From Persicaria tinctoria (Eukaryota; Streptophyta; Magnoliopsida; Caryophyllales; Polygonaceae): 64,000 nucleotides of DNA. This document shows positions 1 through 10,614 of the stretch, one piece after another. The stretch is taken from positions 66,223,688 to 66,287,687 of the forward strand of contig JBANSL010000013.1 of assembly GCA_037127255.1 (NCBI GenBank), written 5' to 3'. The position numbers and the translations under genes were made by a program. The notes below the pieces were generated by a model that was given only the letters and a program-made list of their open reading frames with translations, was not told the DNA's origin and ran no database searches. Numbering within the stretch: the stretch's first letter is position 1; each line of letters opens with the position of its first letter.

Positions 1-411
1 TTTCGAAGAAGTCCTTCACAGCTTTGTTGTCCTCCTCCATTACCATACACTTCACTCGGCCACACTGGAGCCCCGTGACAATGTTAAACTCCTTCATCGA
101 GAAACGCCGCAGCTTCCCCTGAATCATATACCATGTCTCCCACTTCTTCTTGGTCACCACTTGCCGTTGTAGTGCGTAATGCACTAATTGGGACAAGAAT
201 TGGCACCGGTTCGCCAGCTGGATGATCCCGCAAAATTGGTTGTCCAACAACTTATCCCAATCGTACGGGTCAACGTAGTTGTCGATGTTGGCAAGCATCG
301 CCAACCTCGACCCTTGGTTTACCCGTCACCGGAAGTGCTTTTCTTCCGGGACAGAGTAACGGGGCACCCACTGCTTGTCACTCTTTGCATTTTTTTGTTT
401 GAACCATTTGT
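1..411 (-). pseudogene. DUF1985-domain protein fragment of a MULE-type element, cut by the window edge
   Basis: Read on the minus strand, an open frame from the ATG at 298 runs off the left edge. It contains the hydrophobic and basic core typical of DUF1985 proteins: a RVNQGSRLA-like entry, a CGIIQLANRC segment, then KLRRFSMKEFNIVTGLQCG, which matches the family's 'F...EF..VTGL.CG' signature. The frame can be followed further upstream to about 411 (residues KQWVPRYSVPEEKHFR) but is broken by one TGA just before RVNQGSRL, most simply an Arg codon turned into a stop. A possible splice acceptor (CTGCAG) lies near 411. DUF1985 proteins in plants are usually encoded inside Mutator-like elements, often with a Ulp1-type protease downstream, which here would lie outside the window. 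The molecular role of DUF1985 is not known to me. Confidence 0.75.
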
Positions 412-1406
412 CTCCTGCAGTTTAAGAGAAAAAATAAGTTTTCCATATATTTTTTATTCCATGTCACTCAGTTTCTAAACCCATGTCAATCAATTTCTAA
501 ACTCATGTCACCAATGTCAGACAGTTTCTAACCCAATAACGCCATACATTCCACATCAACTCCCGAAATCTCAATTTCAAACTAATGGAAATGTGTTTAC
601 CATACCTAATACCAATCGAACTCCACACCCAATGTCAAACACCCAATTCTAGTTTCAGATTCTAAGCCCTTGTCACCCAGATTTCCCACCCATGTCACCT
701 TCTTTCTCTTTACCACACCAGATTTCGATATTAAACACATGTAAAACCTTCATCCTTCTTCTTCAATCAAACCCCTAATCTCCCCTATTTCCAATTTCGA
801 CTCCCACCATAGCCATCCTCTTCGGCCTTCCTAAACCCTAACCGCCGGTTTGCCCTATCCATTCCCCAAAACCGCCCTTCTCTTTTTTCAACCACCATTG
901 TCACCCCTCCACAACCCATCCATGAACCCACCTTTGACGTTCAATCCCTTACCACCATAGTCGGTTCCTTCAACCTCCCATCCTAAACCCCATATTCGAA
1001 GAAAACGGTAACAGAGAAAGGGGGCATACCTTGTGGTCGACGGCGTTCTTCTCCACTCCGACAGTTCCCGGCGTCTCTTCTTCGAACGGGTTTTGGTGGT
1101 CGCCGGCGTCGTCTCTTCTTCCTCTCCCTTTAAACGGTTTGGAGTTTTGGAATTTGGAGAGATGGAAAACCGATTGAGAGAGATGGAGTGTGGTGATGTG
1201 AGGCATTAACTGCCCTGTCAACTCACCCTTTTTTTTTTATGTTTTATTTTTTTATTTTCCCGCCCAAAACCGGCTACAATGGGTGAGGGTACGGGCAAAT
1301 TTGTGCAAAAAAAAACAAAAAGGGTCTATTTGTGCAAATTTTTCCCCATTGGTCTATTTGTGCAAGTTTGGCAATAAAATGGTCTATCCATGACCATTTT
1401 GCCATA
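1..1406 (-). mobile_element. Right end of a Mutator-like element carrying the DUF1985 gene
   Basis: The DUF1985 fragment is followed, away from the window edge, by about 800 bp of leader-like sequence. A possible first exon lies at 970-1221 on the minus strand; it ends at a good splice donor (AAG|GTATGC) near 1030. The terminal block at about 1257-1406 contains imperfect direct repeats of GGTCTATTTGTGCAA and ends in ATGACCATTTTGCC. Beyond 1406 the sequence is the interior of a gypsy-type LTR whose other copies (41697, 49918) lack this element, so the boundary comes from comparison. The left end and the target duplication are outside the window, so the class (MULE) is inferred from the DUF1985 gene and terminal-repeat style. 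Confidence 0.55.
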
Positions 1407-1870
1407 TATATATAATGCTAGTAAAGAAGGGGGGCCCACTAGGCCACCTCACTTCTTCTTCCTCTTCAAAATTCAAATAGAAGATCCCGTCTGCCTGTGC
1501 TTCCTCGCTCGCGCCCGGAGATGCCATGGCCATCGCCCGTCCTCGTCAGAGTTTGAGCTCGTCGGAGCTCTCTCTTGCTCGCACTCATGCAACGCTCGCC
1601 CCTCGCTCACCTCGCCTTGGCTCACCCGCGCTCTGCCCATCGCTCTCGTTTCTCGACTACGCCGGAGCTCTCGTCGGGGCTCACGAGCCGACACCACGTC
1701 CCGCACTCAGCTCACAAACACTTACACTTGCCCACAACCCGACCAAAAACAGAATTGAATTAAAACAGAGGAGGGAAAGGCGGAATCTCACCGAGGGGGT
1801 TCACGACTTCGGAGCTCTCGATTGGAGTTCTGGGCATCGTCGAAGGCTCTCGATGGCTCATCAGACCTAC
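1407..1870 (-). repeat. Gypsy-type LTR, first piece (LTR-A)
   Basis: This stretch aligns by eye with 41697-42160 and 49918-50360 inside the two LTRs of the 39920-51214 element. Shared features are the ATATATAATG start, a GGGGCCCAC block, repeated 'gagctctcg' words and the segment around GGAGTTCTGGGC. The LTR breaks off at 1870 and resumes at 13871. Its left part is replaced at 1406 by the MULE-like end. The apparent proteins here (Arg/Ser/Pro-rich) are not conserved as proteins and I do not call them genes. Confidence 0.7.
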
Positions 1871-2008
1871 TGTGAGATCACGAGATTGATTGTAATGTCC
1901 TCCTTTAGGGTTTCCATTCATTGATAAACATAAATATAGGTTACAAAGGTATTGGGCCTTTTGGGCCTTTGGCCCCACTATACAATATAAGACCTATGTA
2001 ATCTATCA
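1871..2008 (-). repeat. Copia 3' LTR (about 138 bp) with adjacent polypurine tract
   Basis: Read on the minus strand it begins TGATAGATTACATAGG and ends CTCGTGATCTCACA, a TG...CA pair. It is preceded by the purine-rich tract GCGGGGGTT at 2009-2017. It lies just downstream of the RNase H end (ADIFTKG-like). The LTR is short, as in several plant copia lineages. No 5' partner remains, so the exact ends rest on one copy. Confidence 0.65.
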
Positions 2009-2026
2009 AACCCCCGCAGTCATAAC

Positions 2027-3213
2027 TAGAGGGGCCTGTACAGTGAGGCTAGATCGAAAATCAATGAACAACTATCGAGGTAAACCCTTGGTGAATATAT
2101 CAGCGTACTGATATGAGGACGGGACATGTAGAACGCGAACATATCAAATGGCAACCTTGTCCCGGACGAACCGGAGATCGAGCTCAATGTCCTTCGTGCG
2201 TTGATGCTGGACTGGGTTGCTAGCCAGATAGACGGCGAAGACGTTTTCAGTGTAGACCAGAGTGGCCTTCTGAAGAGGGCAACAGAGCTCAAGAAGGAGA
2301 TAGCGGAGCCAACAGCACTCGGAAACAACGTTGGCAACACCCCTGTATTTTGCCTCAGCGCTAGAGCGAGACACGACAGACTGACGATTTGTTGACCACG
2401 ACAAAAGGGTGTCGTTGAGGAAGACACATTAACCAGATGTGGAGCGACGTGTGTCAGGACAACCACCCCAATCCGCATCAGTGTAAGCAACAAGGTCAAG
2501 CTTAGAGGAAGGAGTGATTGTGGTGCCTAGCTCGAGGGTGCCGCTGATATACCGAATGATATACTTCAAGGCCTGAAAGTGGGGTTCTTTGGGTGAATGC
2601 AGGAACAAACAGATCTGCTGAATGGCGTAACTAATATCAGGCCTGGTGAAGGTCAGATACCGAAGAGCACCAGCAAGGCTCCTGTACAACGTCGGAAAAT
2701 CAACCAGAGGACCAAAATGAGCATTGAGCTTGTTGGATGTATCGACTGGGGTGGCAACAGGATTACAGTTACCCATCTTGGCCCGAGCAACAATCTCAGC
2801 AGCATACTTACTCTGAGAGAGAAACATACCAGATGCACAACTGCGACATTATGGATATCTGAAGAGCATCAAAAGAGGCGATGAGAATGATGTCGTCGAC
2901 ATATAGTAGCAGGAAGGCCTTGTCTGAGCCTCTGCGATAGATAAACAGAGACGTATCCGAACGGCTGCCAACGAAACCCAAGCGTAGCAGATGCGAAGCA
3001 AAGCGCTGGAACCAAGCCCACTGAGCCTGTTTCAGACCATACAAAGAGCGCTTCAGGAGACAGACGTACTTGGGACGATCAGCATCAGCAAACCCCAGCG
3101 GCTGAAACATGTAGACTATCTCATTCAGATGGTCATGCAGAAAAGCGTTCTTGACATCTAACTGATGAATGGCTTAGTTGCGCAACAATGCTAAACTCAA
3201 AACCACTCGGATA
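2027..3213 (-). pseudogene. Copia reverse transcriptase (C-terminal part) and RNase H
   Basis: Minus-strand translation gives the second half of a copia reverse transcriptase: HQLDVKNAFLH-like entry near 3170, KRSLYGLKQA (about 3040), then LLLYVDDIILIAS (about 2900) with the catalytic YVDD. This is followed by the RT connection (PDISYAIQQ, DADWGGCPDTRRSTSG near 2440-2480) and RNase H (SWSTNRQSVVSRSSAEAKYRG, near 2340-2400; then NPVQHQRTKDIELD and ADIFTKG near 2090-2200). The reading frame changes between about 2830 and 2810 and again near 2430, so the protein is broken. The first half of RT is on the other side of the nested gypsy insertion, ending near 11509. This enzyme would have copied element RNA into DNA in cytoplasmic virus-like particles. 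Confidence 0.9.
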
Positions 3214-3385
3214 GTGGCTGTTGTATAGAGGAAATCGAGATTCCAAATAGAATGTAAATAAAATAAGCAAACTGATTTAGTTCTCAGCAAATAATGTTCA
3301 AGACTTCCTCCCGATGCAGCAAACGGAAGTCAGGATCGATCCTTGAGGAAGCGTGTCAACGGATCTCAGGCAGCAGAAGAAACGT

Positions 3386-3612
3386 CGATTTTGACTCAGG
3401 GGACCACTCGATATCAACCTAAAGGAGTCGATATCGACATGTTCTAGTCGATTCCGGGGTTCTGCAGACGTAAGGCGAAAGTCGACAAGGCTGACTCGAT
3501 ATCGAATTGGGGTACTCGATATCGACCTGTTCACTGCAGAAACACAAACAAGCAGTAATCTTTCGGGATCGAAAATCAGAAGTCGATATCGACTAGTAGG
3601 TGGTCAATATCG
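3386..3612. repeat. Phased palindrome cluster (TCGATATCGA pairs) in the left LTR
   Basis: The 8-bp cores CGATATCG or one-base variants start at 3409, 3429, 3497, 3517, 3584 and 3605. Within pairs the spacing is 20, 20 and 21 bp. A weaker copy (CGATTTTG) lies at 3386. Flanks are usually ggT...Acc, acT...Acc or agT...Actag. The same three pairs recur at 9871-10074 in the other LTR. Confidence 0.9.
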
Positions 3613-4108
3613 AGTAGGAGCAGTCGAAATAAAAGAACAAAGCTTTGGAAATTGCGGAATAAACTTATGTAAAAGAAAATTTCCAAGATCGGGGTTTGCA
3701 ACAAGATTACCAAACATGCATAAGGCAAGATAAATAACGATAATCATGCAATCACATCAAAGGATCAAGCTTTCGCCTTTTCCAACAATTAGACAACTCT
3801 TTCAAGAAACCCTAATTTTATCTATCGATTTTCTGTTTATAGTCCAAGTTGTTAACATGGATCTCTATTAAATAGGTAATAAACATATAAAAGGTAGTGG
3901 ATGATCAAAGCATAATAAAGGTCGAATATTTACCTCAAGCACGCTTGGCTATCGTCGGGCTCACCCCGATCCTAGAAGAGGGTGGACTACTCGCTCTTTA
4001 TCGCAAGGAAAGACATCAATAATAAAAGAAAACTAAATTGCATTAATAATAAAATAAAGCTTACAACCGATCAAAGCCAACTTGCTCTCGCTCCTTAACT
4101 CTTCTCGG

Positions 4109-4153
<45 letters not shown>

Positions 4154-4479
4154 CTCTTCTCCTCCTCTCGAATTGAATGAATAAAAACTAGCCACATGGG
4201 CTTTATTTATAGGCCTTAATCCTTGCTAATCAAGGTAAGAAATATCTATCTATTTCAAAAGATAAAACACTAATTGGAAATAAATAAATCTAACTAGATA
4301 AAACAAGATAAATCCTTAGGGTAATTAAATGTCCCACCCTAAGGATAAATAAAAAGATTAAAAAAATCTCTCAACTCTTCATGTGCTAGGAATCTTCTCT
4401 CGAAAATATCTCCATCGGATTTAGGATAAAACTTTAAGTAGGGCCTGAAATCGAGTTGATGACGTCACTGGATATAGGT

Positions 4480-4698
4480 CGATATCGACCAAGGTGGGTC
4501 GATATCGAGTTGACTTTTCTCGGCTTCAACCCTGCTGCTCGATTTCGGCTTCTATGAGGAAAATCGACTTGCATGTAGGTCGATATCGACCACTATAGGT
4601 CGATATCGAGTTGCACCCTTATCTGCTGGTAGATTCTGGTCGATTCTAGAATTTTTGACCAGGATTTGGTAGATATCGAGTAGCCTTGGTCGATATCG
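4480..4698. repeat. Phased palindrome cluster in the left LTR, second group
   Basis: Cores start at 4480, 4500, 4581, 4601, 4671 (AGATATCG) and 4691. Each pair is exactly 20 bp apart. In the other LTR the 4581/4601 pair is reduced to a single copy at 11029 together with loss of neighbouring sequence. Confidence 0.9.
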
Positions 4699-5086
4699 AC
4701 TAGTCTTCTCAGCATCCTGCCCTGTTCTTTAAACGCACTTTCCCGAGTCCTCGTTTGTCGGATTGACGCATATGAGCATGCGTTGGAAAACTCTTTTCGA
4801 GGGATACCACTCTGATCAAGACATCAAAACTTGACTCAGAATGATGAATGCTGAAAAATGGCCTTTTCTCTAGCTGCACCATCCTTAGCTTCTTCATGAG
4901 TTTTCCTTTAAGCTCCAAAGAGCGTCCGATTTCTGCGAAATTAATTAAAAACTAGTGTAGACTCTATAATTTGGCAAATAAGCATAAACTACATAGATTC
5001 TGTATTAATCTAACCCAAATGCATGAAATGCATGCAGAAATCGATATAAAAGTAGATATAAAACATGGCACAAAACATGGACGTCA

Positions 5087-6813
5087 AATCACCCCATACT
5101 TAAGCTTGCTTGTCCCCAAGCAATAACTTGGATGGTCATTCAGAGGAAGAATTCAAAACTCTCAACATCATAGATTGATTTTTATATATCTCTGCAATCA
5201 ATTACCATCCTTGAAAAGGTAGTAATGTCACAAATTCATACATGTGCAATCAAAATCAACATCTACTCACAAAAGGAAGGTTATGCAAAAACAATTCATG
5301 TGCAAAGCATTAATAATCAAGAGGACTTTAATTAAGCTCAATAAGGAGTAGATTGGTAAAAGGCTAAAGATGGGCAAACTTTTGGCAATGTGGTGCTAAT
5401 GATCCGGGGAAATGGAGTGTTTCCAATTTGAATTTCCACATTCCTTCTTCCTTGATATTTCTCACCTTTCACTAATTCACTCAATGCTTTTTTCAATATA
5501 ATGCTTTTACCTCTCTAACCTCATCACTGCCTTCTCACGAGTCGCAAACATGGGTGTCATGAATGGCCCCGGATACTTTGTGCTTTGGACTCCTCAGTTG
5601 TGTGTCCCATCTCGCCAAACTATTATCTTGGCGAGCAGGGTCGATCTACCTTTATCTCCTGAGGTGATCAGATTTTTTCTCACTTATTAAATTTTCCATA
5701 TATTTCAAACAATTTCCTACCAAACTCCAATAATGATAAGAACAACACAAATATCATATAACCTCTCCATAATGTAACATCATTCTCAACATAATCCCCG
5801 GATAAGGTAAAGAATGAAAATATTTAGAACATGTGGAGCAATTATGAAATAAGGTCCAATATGGCTTTTGTGATGCATAAGCATAGGTAAGGCTAGGAAT
5901 ATCAATAATGAGCATTATATGAAAATATAAAGTCCTCCATCCTCTTATCATGCTACATGTCAAAAGCAACATCAAATTTTACATCCTTTCATGGTTTTCA
6001 AGAAAATAATGCACTTCATTGTGACTTCCTTTACTAGGCAATTTCATGCTATATCTTTGATGAATCCAATTTTGCATCGTCGAGTTCAATATAACTTCCA
6101 TGACACTATTTATTTGAACAATTCACAAGCTTTTGGGAGATGTCTCATAAAGTAAACTAAACAAACTTTGAGTTTAGCAATTAAGCACAAAAATTAAAAT
6201 TAAAAATTTACTCCAAATTCACCATGTAAAACACAAATAAAATATAAGATAATGATAATGAGCTTTTCCCCCACCCCATACTTAGAATATACAGTGTCCC
6301 CGCTATATGAAAATCAAACAAAACAAGGGTAAATGAAGGAACTCACCGAATAAAACGTTGTAGGGTCGAGATAGGCTGCAGTAGATTGCTAGAAGTCGAT
6401 ATCGACTAGGTGTAGGTCGATACCGACCGCAGTTCTCGTCCGATTCCAAGTGTTCAGCTTGGTCGAAATCGGGGCTTGGGTCGATATCGACCAACTCACT
6501 CGATATCGAGTGCATATACTCGATATCGACCATGTTCATCTCCTTTGCTGCTGGTTGAAATCTACCTCAGAGGTCGATATCGACTAGGTATGGTGGACAT
6601 CGACCAATTTGTTCCGACAGTTCCTGCTCATTCTCATATTTTCGACCTGTAAAATGTTAGTTTTCGCACGCAGACAAGATTTCCCACATGAAGTATTCAA
6701 AACAAAAATAAAAACCAAAATCCAAAACCAAAAGTTTCAAAGTCCTAAAATTTAAACGTTTTATGTACATTCTCTAGATTTTAGAGTCGCTTGGCCGACT
6801 TCTTCTCTTGCGC
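5087..6813 (-). other. 3' untranslated part of the gypsy element with two polypurine tracts
   Basis: No credible ORF. The terminal polypurine tract (AAGTATGGGGTGATT on the minus strand) abuts the LTR at 5087-5101 and is preceded by the GGGGACAAGCAAGCTT block. A second, longer tract (AAGTATGGGGTGGGGGAAAA) lies at about 6263-6285. Between them is about 1.2 kb that is clearly similar to 58840-60035 in the related element, for example around the 'catgggtgtcatgaatggcc' block at 5550. Palindrome groups occur at 6397/6418, 6482/6501/6521 and 6575/6595. At 6784-6813 a short stretch matches the region after the integrase tail of the other element. Confidence 0.75.
6397..6602. repeat. Phased palindrome cluster in the gypsy 3' untranslated region
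   Basis: Cores start at 6397, 6418 (CGATACCG), 6482, 6501, 6521, 6575 and 6595 (GGACATCG). The 6482/6501/6521 triplet has spacings of 19 and 20 bp; the pairs have 21 and 20 bp. None of this lies in a conserved reading frame. Confidence 0.88.
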
Positions 6814-8025
6814 TTAAGAACCCTTAAAGTAGGGCCCTCCTGTGCTTGGCCCTTCTCCTGGATCATCTAGGTCCTGATTGTAGTATGCAAGCTCCGCTGA
6901 TAGGTGGTTGCTTGCATAGAGTCCTCTGCATTCATTCTTCTTTCTTCCAGTCCTTCTCCTGCGCAGGTTAGCTTGCCACGGGGCCTTGTCTCCTCCAAAA
7001 TTCTTGGTAAATTTATTAATGGATGGAGGAGAAGTAGGAATCATACCTGACTTTACCTTTTCGTGCCCAAAACAGAAATCTTCGGGGTGGGAGTCAGTCG
7101 ATGTCGAGTACAAGTGGTCGACGTCGAGTACAGGGACCCCATACTTAGGCTCTTGGCAAGTTTGTAGCTCACCCCCGTGGTCGTTTATGCTTTTCACCTC
7201 TAGCCATGGAATTTCCTCCTTTGTAGGACCAAAAGAGAAATCTAAAACCTCATGGCCTATCGTGAAGGTGAGCAATCGCTTCCTGACACTGATCTTGGCA
7301 TCTGCAGTAGCTAGAAAAGGTGTACCAAGAATAATAGGACAAGTAGGATCTTCTGCATAATCTATAACAAGGAAATCTCCGGGAATATAGAACTTACCAA
7401 CCTGGGCAGGGACATTATCAACCATACCTGTAGTAATAACCACTGTATTGTTTGCCATGTATAGTTTGGCATCCACATGCTCTATTGATCCTATCTTTAC
7501 CTTTTGCCAGATTGATAGGGGCATGATGCTCACGCTTTCACCTAGATCACACAATGCCTCATATTTAAATTGTCCAAATCCCATAGTAATAGAAAACTTA
7601 CCAGGGTCAAGTCTCTTCTAAGGGAAGTCCATCCTTTTGCAGTCGCCGACGATTTCTGTGATTGAGCGCTTCATGCTGAGGATCTCCTTGAGGAACTTGA
7701 CATATGCAGGCATCTCCTGAAGAGGTTCTGTAAAAGGAATTGAGACATTTAGTTCCTGAAGCATGTTAACGAATTGTTTAAACCTACTTGTAGTGGGATC
7801 TTTCAGCGCCTTGGAAGGGAAATAAAGCGTCTTCTTCTGCTTCGGAGCGGAATCAGCTATCAAAGGCGATGCAGAGTGGCCAATATCGACTGGAGGGGAC
7901 ACGATATCGACCTCATGTTGGTCGATATCGACCTGGTTTTGGTCGATTTTGACTTCCTGGGCCGGGATCGAGTTTGTTGGTGCTGTAGGGTCAATATCGA
8001 CCTGGGGGTGGTCGATATCGACCAT
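6814..8025 (-). pseudogene. Gypsy gag spacer and aspartic protease ORF with VDID repeats
   Basis: A minus-strand frame runs from 8025 to 6814 with a single in-frame TAG at 7618-7620. The first part (about residues 1-50) is a low-complexity stretch of VDID or close variants every seven residues, encoded by the palindrome GTCGATATCGAC. Next comes a basic segment (FPSKALKDPTTSRFKQFVNML) and then KRLDPGKFSIT leading into a retropepsin. The active-site region reads ALCDLGESVSIMPLS, where Athila-type proteases usually have DLGAS. The flap and C-terminal strand are PIILGTPFLATADAKI. The protease would mature Gag in the particle. After about residue 250 the frame ends without any reverse transcriptase; the C-terminal 100 residues contain two more palindromes at 7099/7119. 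Confidence 0.85.
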
Positions 8026-8041
8026 GTGTTGGTCGATATGG
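7881..8041. repeat. Coding palindrome array, 21-bp spacing
   Basis: Cores start at 7881 (CAATATCG), 7902, 7923, 7944 (CGATTTTG), then 7992, 8013 and 8034 (CGATATGG). Every step within the two groups is 21 bp, that is seven codons, giving VDID heptads on the minus strand. Outside coding sequence in the same element the step is mostly 20 bp. Confidence 0.9.
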
Positions 8042-8361
8042 ACCTGTTCTGCAATTCCGTCTTTTTCTTCTTCGACCTCTGGTTCGTGTAGGTTGCGTCC
8101 GCTCTTGAGCTTTACAACAGCGACATGTCCGTGCTGCCCCTTGGGATTTGGTTCTGTATGCCCAGGGAGCTACTCGGTCGGTCGTGGAATTTGTGCCGCG
8201 AATTGACCCATCTGGGTCTCAATGTTCCTCTTCTAGATGTCCAGTTCTCCAAAACTTTTATTGATGTTTTGGAGCTGATTGTTGATGGCGCCATTGGCTT
8301 GCTTGCTTTCTGCTTGATTCCGACGCATCTCATCAAGGATCATCTGTAGATCATCCTTCCA
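8026..8361 (-). other. Degraded gag-protease junction of the gypsy element
   Basis: Frames are broken here. The minus strand holds a short recognisable stretch resembling the gag tail of the related element (a MRRNQ.. then INKSFGELDI-like helix, compare 56520-56617), but several stops interrupt it. I see no separate gene. Confidence 0.5.
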
Positions 8362-9503
8362 CTAATCCCTTTCTGGATGTCCTAGAGCTTTGTATGGTGT
8401 GGGGTTCCTAGGGGCACCTTGGTTCCATTGTGGTTGCTGGAACCGCTGATCCCTCATATAGCGATTGGGACCCCCTACGTAAGCGACCTCCTCGTGAGTT
8501 TCTATCATCCTGACTTGCTCTGTATGTGGGAACTCTGGAGTGGTGTGCTGCTGTGAGCCACATTCAATGCAGGGTTGGTTGACAGAAAGAAACTTGACTT
8601 GCTTGAGGAGCTTGCGATTCTGATCTCTGTAGAACTGCTCCTTAACATCAGGATAAATCTCCCTGGAGGGCTCATAGAGGGGCATGGATGGGGCTGTCTT
8701 GGCATAATTGTTGTTGTCTTCATCGTAATTTGCAGCAGCCCCATAAGTATTGTCGAAGTTAGTCAGCCTTTCGATTGTAGCCCATGCCTCTGCTGGTGTC
8801 TGTGTGAGGTACTCATATTGCGTGAATTGGTTGATCCTATCCTTAGAGACCATATCAAGAGAATTGTTGAAGATCTCTTGAACAACATAGGGTGTCTGCC
8901 CATGTGTAGGGCATGATCGCAGCAGGTCCTTGTATCGATCTCATGCTCGTGCTAGCGGTTCCCTAGACTTTTGTTTGAAAGCAGTGATCTTTTGCCCGAG
9001 GAGTGTTGTCTTGGCGGGAGGAAATTTTTTGTTAAGAAACGTATTCCTAACCTCTTCCCATGTTGTGAGGGATCGCGCAGGGAGACCTTCAAACCACTTT
9101 AATGCTGGACCGGCAAGAGACCAACGAAAAACCTTCATCTTGACATATTCCAGAGTTGTACCTTCAACAAGAGTATGGCACATGTCAGAAAAAGTGGTAA
9201 TATTTTGAGAGCGCATTCATTAAATCTTCCATAAAATGCATTATTTTTAATCTCAATAAGGAAGGCAGTGCGAATTTAAAAGTTGTTTTCAGGGATTATA
9301 ATAGCCGAGTCAGGCACGACAAGAGTCGGGTGCATGTAATCCTCAACAGTGGTAGGGTATTGGGCAAGCTCAGCTTCTGACTGCCTCCTACGTTCAGCGT
9401 CCTGCTCAGTGTGAGCTTTCTCAGTGGCGAGAGCAGCATTTTTGGCTTCTAACTCCCTTTGAAGCTTCTCTATTGTCTAGGCTTGTGTTTCAGCAGTCGC
9501 CAT
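8362..9503 (-). pseudogene. Gypsy gag (capsid and degenerate zinc knuckle)
   Basis: Starting from the ATG at 9503 (MATAETQ), the minus strand encodes a coiled-coil-like stretch (EKLQRELEAKNAALATEKAH), then a capsid core with LKWFEGLPARSLTTWEEV and FLNKKFPPAKTTLLGQKI. That is the classic gypsy gag signature of a hydrophobic helix, 'W..L....I.TW', then 'F...FFP..K'. A later segment (TPAEAWATIERLTNFDNTYG) is followed by CIECGSQQHTTPEFP, a CCHC knuckle whose last Cys is lost. Stops (near 9478 and 9275) and frameshifts (near 9215 and 8900) break the chain. Gag would assemble particles and package RNA. The homologous gag at 55295-56617 supports the reading. Confidence 0.87.
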
Positions 9504-9655
9504 GATCCTTTTTAGTCTAGAATGGATGTGTATAAGATGTCCCGGGTCGTCTAACGCGTCAAATTCAGGTGGTTGACCAGAACGGCGCATACACTGCAAA
9601 ATCAAAACTTAAAGTAAAACGTGAGATCTAACTACCTAAGACGCGAATGATTGCC
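9504..9655 (-). other. Leader between primer site and gag
   Basis: About 150 bp separate the primer-binding site from the gag ATG. It is untranslated on the minus strand and presumably carries packaging signals, but I can point to no specific motif. Confidence 0.4.
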
Positions 9656-9673
9656 TCCCCGGCAACGGCGCCA
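9656..9673 (-). promoter_or_regulatory. Primer-binding site, tRNA-Asp type
   Basis: On the minus strand, 3 bp inside the LTR, it reads TGGCGCCGTTGCCGGGGA. This is complementary to the 3' end of plant tRNA-Asp (established for Athila-type elements). It fixes the element's orientation and marks the right-hand copy as the 5' LTR. Confidence 0.92.
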
Positions 9674-9676
9674 ATT

Positions 9677-10577
9677 TGTTGTACAGAGGAAATTGAGATT
9701 CCAAATAGAATGTAAATAAAATAAGCAAACCGATTTAGTTCTCAGCAAATAATGTTCAAGACTTCCTCCCAATGTAGCAAAAGGAAGTCAGGATCGATCC
9801 TCGAGGAAGCGTGTCAGCAGATCTCATGCAGCAAAAGATTCTCACGTCGATTTCGACTCAGGGGACCACTCGATATCGACCTAAGGAAGTCGATATCGAC
9901 CTGTTCTAGTCGGTTCCGGGGTTCTGCAGACGTAAAGCAAAAGTCGACTAGGCTGACTCGATATCGACTTGGGGTACTCGATATCGACCTGTTCACTGCA
10001 GAAACACAAACAAGCAGCGATCTTTCGGGATCGAAAATCAGAAGTCGATATCGACTAGTAGGTGGTCAATATCGAGTAGGAGCAGTCGAAATAAAAGAAC
10101 AAAGCTTTGTAAATTGCGGAATAAACTTATGTAAAAGAAAATTTCCAAGATCGGGGTTTGCAACAACGATAACCAAACATGCATAAGGCAAGATAAATAA
10201 CGATAATCATGCAATCACATCAAATAACTAAGCTTTCGCCTTTTTCAACAATTAGACAACTCTTTCAAGAAACCCTAATTTTATCTACCGATTGTATGTT
10301 TATAATTCAAGTTGTTAACATGGATGTCTATTAAATAGGTAATAAACATATAAAAGGTAGTGGATAATCAAAGCATAATAAAGGTCGAATCTTTACCTCA
10401 AGCATGCTTGGCTATCGTCGGGCTCACCTCGACCCTAGAAGTGGGTGGACCACTTGCTCTTCATCGCAAGGAAAGACATCAATAATAAAAGAAAACTAAA
10501 TTGCATTAATAATAAAATAAAGCTTACAACCGATCAAAGCCAACTTGCTCTCGCTCCTTAACTCTTCTCGGCCTCCA

Positions 10578-10614
<37 letters not shown>

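Larger units (their letters stand above)
3219..5086 (-). repeat. Gypsy 3' LTR (minus-strand element)
   Basis: Ends are TGTTGTATAG on the left and GACGTCA on the right. It holds six pairs of the palindrome TCGATATCGA or close variants, at 3409/3429, 3497/3517, 3584/3605, 4480/4500, 4581/4601 and 4671/4691. It also holds a (CT)n run near 4109-4150. Near 4760-4910 is a stretch (GATTGACGCATATGAGCATG region) that recurs in recognisable form at 37610-37710 in the third gypsy element. Confidence 0.92.

Noticed and set aside
5087..6260. Envelope-like gene between the two polypurine tracts
   Set aside because: No frame with signal peptide or transmembrane pattern is open in any of the three elements; conservation here is at DNA level.
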